This document shows, piece after piece, positions 1-5,271 of a stretch of DNA of 6,608 nt (position 1 is its first letter; each line of letters starts with the position of its first letter). Made by a program: the position numbers and the translations under genes. The stretch covers positions 1 through 6,608 of the forward strand of contig JAFOJB010000209.1 of assembly GCA_017420455.1 (NCBI GenBank). The letters are read 5' to 3'. The notes beneath the pieces are model-generated. The model worked only from the letters and a program-made list of their open reading frames with translations. It did no database searches and was not told the origin of the DNA. The stretch is from Blautia sp. Lineage in GTDB: Bacteria > Bacillota > Clostridia > Lachnospirales > Lachnospiraceae.

Positions 1-599
1 CTGAAGAACTGTTTCCATTTCCTGGCGCCGTCGATGGACGCTGCTTCGTACAGGTCCTCGGGAACACCCTTCAGCGCTGCCAGGAAAATGACCATGGTGG
101 ACCCGAACTGCCAGACTCGCAGCAGACAGATGATGAACAGCGCCCAGTTCGGATCTGTCATGAAGCTGGGAGGATTTCCTCCGAGCAGGCGGATCATCTG
201 CTGAATCAGTCCGTCATCCTTGAAGAGAGCGCGCCACAGAACAGAGATCGCGACAGAGCCGCCCAGGATGGAGGGAATGTAGTAAGCGGTACGGAAAAGG
301 TTTACGCCTTTGATCTTGAAATTCAGGATATATGCGATAAACAGAGCTGCAACCAGCTTCAGCGGTACAGTCATGAAGGCATATTTAAAGGTGATGATCA
401 GGGCTTCTCTGTACTGACGTTTTTCAAAAACCTGCAGGTAATTCATGATACCGGTGGTAGTCGTTCCCTTAAACAGGTTGTTGTCCGTGAAGCTCAGCAC
501 AAAGGAGGAAGCGAACGGATACAGCTTGAAAACCAGGAATCCGATCAGCCATGGAATGATGAAGAAAAATCCTATGTTATTCTTCGCCCATTTCTTCAT
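1..599 (-). CDS. CUT1 sugar ABC transporter permease, MalF type (3' end cut by window)
   Basis: This is an inner-membrane subunit of a carbohydrate ABC importer. The reading frame starts at the ATG complementary to 597-599 and stays open to base 1, giving 199 codons without a stop, so the C-terminal part lies outside. An AGAAGGGAG ribosome binding site lies 7 bases upstream. Hydrophobic segments fall near residues 9-36, 67-92, 105-125 and 152-176. The stretch after the last one, residues 185-199 (EAASIDGARKWKQFF), is the EAA loop that docks on the ATPase. The N-terminus (MKKWAKNNIGFFFIIPW) is typical of the MalF/UgpA side of CUT1 permease pairs. It follows the binding-protein gene across a 143-base gap containing two hairpins, so it is probably expressed at a lower level. 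The MalG-type partner is presumably just past base 1. No ATPase gene is visible; many Firmicutes CUT1 systems share an MsmX-like ATPase encoded elsewhere. Confidence 0.93.
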   Translation of the reverse strand, partial: MKKWAKNNIGFFFIIPWLIGFLVFKLYPFASSFVLSFTDNNLFKGTTTTGIMNYLQVFEKRQYREALIITFKYAFMTVPLKLVAALFIAYILNFKIKGVNLFRTAYYIPSILGGSVAISVLWRALFKDDGLIQQMIRLLGGNPPSFMTDPNWALFIICLLRVWQFGSTMVIFLAALKGVPEDLYEAASIDGARKWKQFF

Positions 600-624
600 A
601 CGTAATCTCCCTTCTGGTGTTTGA

Positions 625-653
625 AGAGCATGACAAAACTGCAGCCATGCTCT
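625..653 (-). other. Intercistronic RNA hairpin before the permease gene
   Basis: AGAGCATG (625-632) and CATGCTCT (646-653) form a perfect 8-base-pair stem with a 13-base loop. On the minus strand it is followed by mixed sequence and then the permease ribosome binding site, with no U-tract, so it is not an intrinsic terminator. It lies between the terminator-like hairpin at 679-702 and the permease start. It could protect the 5' end of a processed downstream mRNA or tune permease translation. The structure is seen in the sequence; the role is inference. Confidence 0.5.
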
Positions 654-669
654 GAACGGGCACTTTTCT

Positions 670-702
670 AAAAAAGAAAGCCGGCTTCCGGAAAAGCCGG
701 CT
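670..702 (-). terminator. Intrinsic terminator or attenuator after the binding-protein gene
   Basis: On the minus strand, AGCCGGCTT and AAGCCGGCT (679-687 with 694-702) form a 9-base-pair G+C-rich stem with a 6-base loop. It is followed directly by TTCTTTTTT (complement of 670-678). This is a good Rho-independent terminator about 40 bases after the binding-protein stop codon. The permease gene continues in the same direction without an obvious strong promoter in between. The likely role is therefore partial termination, giving more binding protein than permease, a common arrangement in ABC importer operons. Confidence 0.8.
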
Positions 703-742
703 CCTTCTTATTTTCTGAACAGAGCTTTACTTCTTATGATAA

Positions 743-2050
743 TCAGTTGTAAGCGTCCTGCATTCCTGCGAGAAGCTCTTCTGCGCCTTCAGCAGTATCG
801 AACTCGCCATAGGAAAGTCCGCCGAATACATATCTGAAAGTTCCCTCAGAGCCCTTCAGCGCGTTGGATTCGAAAGTCGGATCCTCCGGGAACTCTGCTG
901 CGGCCATAACCTTGGTATGTGCCTCGAGGATCACCGGATCCAGAGAACCTGCTGCTTCCAGAGTGGAAACTGCAGCTGCAGACTCCGGAATACCACGCTC
1001 GGATGCCATGATGGCTACGCCTTCAGGATCGTTGCACAGATACTCGATCAGCATTGCGGATTCTTTCTTGTGCTCGCTGGTAGCGGAGATCGCGAATCCA
1101 AGGGAAACCTTGGAGAATACTCCGGTAGCGCCGTTGTCGCCGAAATCTGTGAACTCTTCTCCGACAACCATCTCTCTTCCTTCTGCAAGAGCGTTGATGT
1201 ATTTCTTCGGAGCGGAATCCCACTCAAGGATACCTGCATATTTGCCCTCGATGAATTTCGGGTTCTGGTCGAGACTGGAAGCGGCATCTCCGTCGATGGT
1301 AACGATGGAGGGGATTACATGCTCTTCTTCAAGAGACATGATCATGTCAAGTCCTTCCTGCAGCTGTTCTGCAGTAACCTTTACTTCGCCGTCGCCCATG
1401 ATGGCTGTGCCGTATTTCGCCTGCAGATAGAAGGTCATGAAGATCATACGGTCGAATTCGCCAAGTGCCAGCGGATAATAGTCGTCGCCCAGCTTTTCCT
1501 GGAAGATGGGGCCTGCAGCGCGAAGATCCGCGAAGGAAGTGGGAACCTCAAGTCCGGCTTCCTCAAAGGTGGTCTTGTCCCAGTAGAAGATACGGCCGGT
1601 CATGGAAACAGGAATACCTGCCTGTCCGCCGTTGACATCCTGCATCATCTGAAGCGGCATCTCGCCCCACTGGGTAAGATCGATCACGTCGGCAAACTCA
1701 TTCAGGTCTACGAACACATCTCCGTTGGAATCGAACTCGTTGATCCAGCTCAGGTTGATCTGGTTGACATCTGCCGCCGTGCCGCTCTGGAATTCAAGAG
1801 CTCTTGCAGCCTCCCAGTCTGACCATGCGCCGAAGTTTACTTCTACGTTGATTCCGGGATACTTCTCCATGAATGCGTTGACAGCGTTCTGGGTCGCTTC
1901 ATGTCTGGAATCACCGCCCCACCATGCAAACTTGATGGTGCAGTCCTCGTAATCCTTCTCTTCTGCGGATGCGCTGAGTGCAAGGCCGCTGATCATGGAC
2001 AGCGCCATAACGGATGCAAGGCCAAGGCTGAGCATTTTCTTCATCTTCAT
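743..2050 (-). CDS. CUT1 carbohydrate ABC transporter, extracellular solute-binding protein
   Basis: This protein captures a sugar or oligosaccharide outside the cell and delivers it to the membrane permeases. The chosen start (ATG complementary to 2048-2050) has AAGGAG 8 bases upstream and gives 435 residues, normal for the SBP_bac_1 family. ATGs two codons on either side are possible, but the upstream one sits too close to the ribosome binding site. Residues 1-29 form a signal peptide: KMKK, a hydrophobic core, then a small-residue ASA site before EEKD. There is no lipobox; the first cysteine is residue 37, after an acidic stretch, which is unusual for a Gram-positive binding protein. The mature N-terminus has the family's first strand and an AWWGGD motif (residues 42-47), then an AFMEKYPGINVEV segment. 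It lies 87 bases after the hydrolase gene and is followed by a terminator-like hairpin. The hydrolase neighbour suggests an unsaturated pectin-derived ligand, which is inference. Confidence 0.93.
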   Translation of the reverse strand: MKMKKMLSLGLASVMALSMISGLALSASAEEKDYEDCTIKFAWWGGDSRHEATQNAVNAFMEKYPGINVEVNFGAWSDWEAARALEFQSGTAADVNQINLSWINEFDSNGDVFVDLNEFADVIDLTQWGEMPLQMMQDVNGGQAGIPVSMTGRIFYWDKTTFEEAGLEVPTSFADLRAAGPIFQEKLGDDYYPLALGEFDRMIFMTFYLQAKYGTAIMGDGEVKVTAEQLQEGLDMIMSLEEEHVIPSIVTIDGDAASSLDQNPKFIEGKYAGILEWDSAPKKYINALAEGREMVVGEEFTDFGDNGATGVFSKVSLGFAISATSEHKKESAMLIEYLCNDPEGVAIMASERGIPESAAAVSTLEAAGSLDPVILEAHTKVMAAAEFPEDPTFESNALKGSEGTFRYVFGGLSYGEFDTAEGAEELLAGMQDAYN

Positions 2051-2092
2051 GTTCATTTCTCCTTTTCTTATATTATCTTGCTCTATCATCAG

Positions 2093-2108
2093 CCCGGCAG
2101 ACGCCGGG
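2093..2108 (-). other. G+C-rich hairpin in the leader of the binding-protein gene
   Basis: CCCGGC (2093-2098) and GCCGGG (2103-2108) make a tight 6-base-pair, all-G/C stem with a 4-base loop. It lies about 43 bases before the binding-protein start and has no U-tract on either strand, so it is not a terminator. It sits between the hydrolase stop codon and the binding-protein ribosome binding site, where it could stabilise the downstream transcript. The role is inferred only from position. Confidence 0.5.
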
Positions 2109-2127
2109 AGAAGATACAAAAATGGAT

Positions 2128-2154
2128 TCCGGTCCGATCACTTTTCCGACCGGA
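2128..2154 (-). other. Hairpin spanning the hydrolase stop codon
   Basis: TCCGGTC (2128-2134) and GACCGGA (2148-2154) can pair over 7 bases with a 13-base loop containing the hydrolase stop codon. On the minus strand a TTTTT run follows, but only after five intervening bases, so it is at most a weak terminator. Translating ribosomes would cover it. It may act as a leaky stop or processing site between the hydrolase and binding-protein genes. Confidence 0.35.
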
Positions 2155-3238
2155 GGTATTCTGCGTAAGCCATCATGAAGGGACCCACGCCTTTCGCATC
2201 GTCTGCGGAAATGGGCTCGGAGAAATAGTATTCGAGCGAGCCGTTTCTCTTGTTTCCCGGCCCCAGGCCTGCCACATGGCAGATATCCTGCAGGCGGACC
2301 ACCCCATCCTCGCCGGGACGAAGCTTGTTTTCCACAACGCTTTCAAACATCTCTCTTCCGATGGAAAGATATTTTTCCTCCAGAAGAGTTCCCAGCCGCA
2401 CACCTTTCATGATGGCGGCGGCCACCATAACGCTGCCGGAGCTTTCCGTATAGTTCCCGGGAGCATCCGCCCGGTCGATTACCTGAAAGATCAGCCCGTT
2501 TTCTGTGTCTCTGTACGGAAGGATTCCCTTCACGGCCTCCCGGAAAAGATCCTGCAGTTCCCGGTAATGCTCGTACACCTGCGGATTCATGACCTCCAGG
2601 GTATCCACCATGGCGATCAGCCACCATCCCATGGCCCGGCTCCAGAAATTGGCGGAGCAGCCTGTGACGGGATCTGCCCAGGGCTGGATCCTGGCTTCAT
2701 CAAAGCCATGGAAATACAAGCCCTTCTCCTCGCTGTACAGGTATTTCCGTACATTGCGGAACTGCTTCATGATATCATTGTAATTTTCCATGCCGTTGCA
2801 GCGGGTCTCATATTCCATATACAGAGGCTGCGCCATGTACAGCCCGTCCAGCCAGATCTGGTTCGGGTAGATATCCTTGTGCCAGAAGCTCCCGCACTGG
2901 CATCTGGGATGCCTGTGGAGACGCTCCATATGATACTCAAGGGCCCGAAGATACCGTGGATCGTCTGTCTCGTCCAGCGCGAAGAACAGCACCTTTCCGC
3001 AGTTCAGATCGTCCAGATTGTTCTGGTCCTTGTTGTAGGTGGGAATACTACCATCCGGCATTACTCTCTGTTCCAGGTACCTGAGAATGTAATCGCGGTA
3101 TTCCCTGCTGCCGGAAGCCTCGTACATTCTCCTGCAGCCCATCAGCAATACGCCGTCCTCATAGTTCCAGTATTTTTGATAGGGCTGATACTTTTTCAGA
3201 TACTCATTGATATAATTGTTAACTCTCTCCTTAAACAT
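2138..3238 (-). CDS. GH105/GH88 family unsaturated rhamnogalacturonyl hydrolase (YteR/YesR-like)
   Basis: This enzyme removes the unsaturated galacturonyl residue left by pectin (rhamnogalacturonan) lyases, releasing a ketouronate and rhamnose or a shortened oligosaccharide. No signal peptide is present, so it should act in the cytoplasm on imported substrate. The ATG complementary to 3236-3238 has AAGGGGG 7 bases upstream and gives 366 residues, close to Bacillus YteR (about 373). A longer in-frame start at 3301 is a GTG reading through this ribosome binding site and is rejected. Family motifs run in order: NYEDGVLLMG (25-34), NLDDLNCGK (74-82), FWHKDIYPNQIWLDGLYM (118-135), HGFDE (177-181), FWSRAMGWW (198-206), NYTESSGS, then ICHVAGLG and EYYFSEPISADDAKGVGP near the end. 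Compared from memory with YteR catalytic and substrate residues (D88, H132, D143, H189, W211, R213), this protein has D76, H120, D131, H177, W199 and R201, a constant offset of 12. It heads the transporter operon. Activity on another unsaturated uronide cannot be excluded. Confidence 0.95.
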   Translation of the reverse strand: MFKERVNNYINEYLKKYQPYQKYWNYEDGVLLMGCRRMYEASGSREYRDYILRYLEQRVMPDGSIPTYNKDQNNLDDLNCGKVLFFALDETDDPRYLRALEYHMERLHRHPRCQCGSFWHKDIYPNQIWLDGLYMAQPLYMEYETRCNGMENYNDIMKQFRNVRKYLYSEEKGLYFHGFDEARIQPWADPVTGCSANFWSRAMGWWLIAMVDTLEVMNPQVYEHYRELQDLFREAVKGILPYRDTENGLIFQVIDRADAPGNYTESSGSVMVAAAIMKGVRLGTLLEEKYLSIGREMFESVVENKLRPGEDGVVRLQDICHVAGLGPGNKRNGSLEYYFSEPISADDAKGVGPFMMAYAEYLRSEK

Positions 3239-3271
3239 GCCCCATCCCCCTTCGGTATTTTTGATAGAAAT

Positions 3272-3300
3272 ATCATATCTTTTTTTTCGAAAGATTTCCA
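3272..3300 (-). promoter_or_regulatory. Probable sigma-A promoter of the hydrolase-transporter operon
   Basis: On the minus strand, TGGAAA (complement of 3295-3300) and TATGAT (complement of 3272-3277) are separated by 17 bases. The -35 matches TTGACA at 4 of 6 and the -10 matches TATAAT at 5 of 6. Transcription would start near 3265, about 27 bases before the ATG, which fits the ribosome binding site. A-tracts on the minus strand at 3312-3318 and 3335-3341 lie just upstream and could act as an UP element. Confidence 0.5.
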
Positions 3301-3358
3301 CTGATTCGATGTTTTTTTGTCCATGATTTTACAGTTTTTTTGCGTTTACCGTTTTCTT

Positions 3359-3379
3359 TTTTACATAAATAATGTAAAA
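3359..3379. promoter_or_regulatory. Perfect inverted repeat, candidate operator
   Basis: TTTTACAT (3359-3366) and ATGTAAAA (3372-3379) form a perfect 8-base inverted repeat around an AAATA centre, 21 bases in all. It lies in the divergent intergenic region, upstream of both predicted promoters. The symmetry is typical of a site for a dimeric DNA-binding protein. The region is very A+T-rich, which raises the chance of coincidence. The binding protein is unknown. Confidence 0.4.
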
Positions 3380-3388
3380 TAAAACTGA

Positions 3389-3416
3389 TGGAAACCGGTA
3401 TAAATCTATCTATTAT
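3389..3416 (+). promoter_or_regulatory. Possible promoter of the AraC regulator gene
   Basis: TGGAAA (3389-3394) and TATTAT (3411-3416) are separated by 16 bases. The -35 hexamer is the same as that of the predicted minus-strand promoter. Transcription would begin near 3423 and leave a leader of about 84 bases containing the CACA-box cluster. TATAAA at 3399-3404 is an alternative -10 without a convincing -35. The call is weak. Confidence 0.3.
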
Positions 3417-3422
3417 TTCTAA

Positions 3423-3473
3423 ATTGTGAATCCTCCACAATATTCCACAGCTTAATTTATCAGTATTTCACAA
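3423..3473. promoter_or_regulatory. Cluster of CACA-type boxes, candidate regulator binding sites
   Basis: ATTGTG (3423-3428) and CACAAT (3436-3441) form an inverted repeat with a 7-base centre. TCCACA occurs at 3434 and again at 3444, exactly 10 bases (one helical turn) apart. TTCACAA at 3467-3473 is the exact reverse complement of TTGTGAA at 3424-3430, with starts 43 bases apart. The cluster lies between the predicted promoter and the start of the AraC gene, where an autoregulatory operator would be expected. The repeats are seen directly; binding by the adjacent regulator is inference. Confidence 0.4.
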
Positions 3474-3506
3474 AATTCTGATCGCAGAAAGGAGGAAACA
3501 GAATCC

Positions 3507-4376
3507 ATGCCGGATCTGATCGAGCTGTCACAGGACAGGCGGCTCAGAAACCATTTCAACATTGACAAAAGAAGACGGACGAATCTCCACCGCCAGTCTT
3601 CACCGCATTTTCACTCTTACTATGAACTCTATTATATGGAGGATGGTTCCTGTAAGTTTTTCCTTTCCGGCACGGTCTACAATCTGGAGCGGGGTGATTT
3701 CTTCCTGGTACCTCCGGGGGAATATCACATCGTATCTTATGAAGTGAAGGCCATGCACGACCGGTATACCATCTATTTTGACAATTTCAAAATGTCGGCA
3801 GAGATCCTCCCCTATTTTACAGAATTTCTTGCGCAGATTCCTCCCCATTTCCGGGTATTCCATGACAAGGAGGAAGAACTGCACCTCCTTCTGGAGCGGA
3901 TGATCTCTCTGTACCGGCTGGAGAGCAGCTACGGGGACCTGATCCTTACCCATCTGTTCCAGGTTTTTATGCTCTTTTTATGTAAAAACAGCCGGCCTGT
4001 GAAGCCTCTGCCTGAAGAAAGTCCGCTGGAAACCTCTCTTCAGGCTGCAGCGCACTACATCGGCTCTCATTATTCAGAGAATATCACCCTGGAGGACGCC
4101 GCAAAGGTCGCAGGCTTCACCCCCACCTATTTTTCCCGGAAATTCAAGGAAATGGTCGGGATCGGTTTCCGGGATTATGTAAACCACCTTCGTCTGAAGG
4201 AAAGCACCCGCCTCCTCCGCGAAACCTCCCTGTCCATCCAGGAGATTTCCTCCCGGTGCGGATTTACCAGCAGCAATTATTATGGAGATGTGTTCCGTCT
4301 TGCTTACGGAATGTCTCCCAGAGACTACAGAAAAAAGGAGGATTCCTATGATACAGTTCGGAATGCGCTGTCATGA
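3507..4376 (+). CDS. AraC-family transcriptional regulator with N-terminal cupin sensor
   Basis: This is a 289-residue cytoplasmic DNA-binding regulator. The ATG at 3507 has AAAGGAGG (3488-3495) 11 bases upstream. Residues about 27-105 form the AraC-type cupin that binds a small effector: SPHFHSYYELYYMEDG, then LERGDFFLVPPGEYH. The C-terminal AraC/XylS DNA-binding domain covers about 181-276, with two helix-turn-helix units (about 193-217, TLEDAAKVAGFTPTYFSRKF; and about 242-268, SIQEISSRCGFTSSNYYGDV) and the closing MSPRDYRK. It is transcribed divergently from the hydrolase-transporter operon, so it most likely controls that operon in response to a pectin-derived sugar. The last ten codons overlap the isomerase gene. 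Effector and direction of control cannot be read from the sequence. Confidence 0.94.
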   Translation: MPDLIELSQDRRLRNHFNIDKRRRTNLHRQSSPHFHSYYELYYMEDGSCKFFLSGTVYNLERGDFFLVPPGEYHIVSYEVKAMHDRYTIYFDNFKMSAEILPYFTEFLAQIPPHFRVFHDKEEELHLLLERMISLYRLESSYGDLILTHLFQVFMLFLCKNSRPVKPLPEESPLETSLQAAAHYIGSHYSENITLEDAAKVAGFTPTYFSRKFKEMVGIGFRDYVNHLRLKESTRLLRETSLSIQEISSRCGFTSSNYYGDVFRLAYGMSPRDYRKKEDSYDTVRNALS

Positions 4377-5199
4377 TATCTATAAAAAGGCCCCTCTCAC
4401 GGAGGTGCTGGACGCTGTGCAGCAGCAGGACATCCATCATATCCAGCTGGCTCCCGGCAAATCAGTGAGCGACTATGATTTTTCTCCGGGACATTACAGC
4501 GCCGGCTTTGGGTATATGATCGGGCAGGAGCTTGCGAAACGGGACATCCATGTGGCTGTCCTGGGCTGTTATATCAACCCGGCCAACCCGGATGAGTCGA
4601 AAAGAGAAGCAGAGGTTGCAAGGTTTATCGAACATCTGAAATACGCGAAGCGTATGGGGGCCGACATGGTGGGAACGGAGACAGGGCGTTTTTCCGTGGA
4701 TCAGTCCGTCACGCCTCTCACCTATACCGAGGAATGCTACCAGACGGTTCTGAAAAGCTTCCGGACCATCGTCCATGCGGCAGAACAGCTGGGCGTGACC
4801 GTAGGAGTGGAAGGAGTCTTTGATCATACTCTGTATTCTCCTGAAATGATGGCGCGTTTCCTCTCCGATATCGATTCCGAAGCCGTGGAGGTCATCCTGG
4901 ATGCCGTGAACCTGATGACGCCCGCATCGGAGTTCGATCCTGCCCTGCAGGGACAGATCCTGGAGAAAGCCTTCTCTCTCTATGGAGACCGCATCAGCGT
5001 ACTTCACCTGAAGGATTTTGTGTTTGACGGGGAAAGCCAGCTGTTCCGGCATCCCGGGGAGGGGCACTTCGATTATTCCACCCTGATGAAATTCGTGAAA
5101 GAAAAGAAGCCGGGGATTATCGGTCTTCTGGAAAATTCCACTCCGGATAAATATCCTGCGGACTGCGCCTACCTGGCAGAACAGTACATGAAGGCATAA
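4348..5199 (+). CDS. Sugar (phosphate) isomerase/epimerase, xylose-isomerase-like TIM barrel
   Basis: This is a 283-residue protein of the AP_endonuc_2 / IolE-IolI-type superfamily, metal-dependent TIM-barrel enzymes that isomerise or epimerise sugars and related compounds. The ATG at 4348 has AAAGGAGG (about 4334-4341) 6 bases upstream; a longer in-frame start at 4282 inside the AraC gene lacks such a site. Visible motifs are a GTETGR strand (109-114) and likely metal ligands E155 (GVEGV), D185 (VILDAVNL), H220 (VLHLKDF) and E262 (LLENS). Position 188, often histidine in a DxxH motif of epimerase relatives, is asparagine. It overlaps the regulator by 29 bases and is probably translationally coupled to it. 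No signal peptide is present, so it is cytoplasmic. Linkage to the hydrolase suggests action on rhamnose- or uronate-derived intermediates, but substrate and reaction are unassigned. Confidence 0.88.
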   Translation: MIQFGMRCHDIYKKAPLTEVLDAVQQQDIHHIQLAPGKSVSDYDFSPGHYSAGFGYMIGQELAKRDIHVAVLGCYINPANPDESKREAEVARFIEHLKYAKRMGADMVGTETGRFSVDQSVTPLTYTEECYQTVLKSFRTIVHAAEQLGVTVGVEGVFDHTLYSPEMMARFLSDIDSEAVEVILDAVNLMTPASEFDPALQGQILEKAFSLYGDRISVLHLKDFVFDGESQLFRHPGEGHFDYSTLMKFVKEKKPGIIGLLENSTPDKYPADCAYLAEQYMKA

Positions 5200-5218
5200 G
5201 AAAAGCCGGGAATCGGAA

Positions 5219-5264
5219 AAGGGGCTGTGAAAAGAAGAAAAACACTCTTCTTTCACAGCCCCTT
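5219..5264. terminator. Bidirectional terminator between convergent genes
   Basis: AAGGGGCTGTGAAA (5219-5232) pairs perfectly over 14 bases with TTTCACAGCCCCTT (5251-5264). After one bulged base, a further 5 base pairs (5234-5238 with 5246-5250) close a 7-base loop. On the minus strand the stem ends in TTTT and begins 7 bases after the response-regulator stop. On the plus strand it lies 19 bases after the isomerase stop and is followed by TTGTGTGTCTT, a less perfect U-rich tail. It probably ends both transcripts, with better form for the minus strand. Confidence 0.85.
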
Positions 5265-5271
5265 GTGTGTC

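Noticed and set aside
917..1822. A 301-codon plus-strand open frame opposite the binding-protein gene.
   Set aside because: It is an antisense shadow of a clear SBP_bac_1 gene, with no recognisable domain or start signal.
2051..2119. An upstream extension of the binding protein to position 2119.
   Set aside because: It would put 23 extra residues before the signal peptide and read through the hairpin and the AAGGAG ribosome binding site that serves the ATG at 2050.
1901..3304. A 467-codon plus-strand open frame opposite the hydrolase gene.
   Set aside because: The minus strand encodes a protein with all GH105 motifs in order. The plus-strand translation is rich in His, Pro and Cys with no family motif, and its start lies inside the binding-protein gene without a ribosome binding site.
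3389..3404. A possible catabolite-responsive (cre) element around the TGGAAACCGG stretch.
   Set aside because: It lacks the central CG at the right position and the symmetric right half of the cre consensus.
4462..5256. A 264-codon minus-strand open frame opposite the isomerase gene.
   Set aside because: It has no domain signature, and it starts inside and runs through the terminator hairpin. The plus strand carries a well-supported gene.
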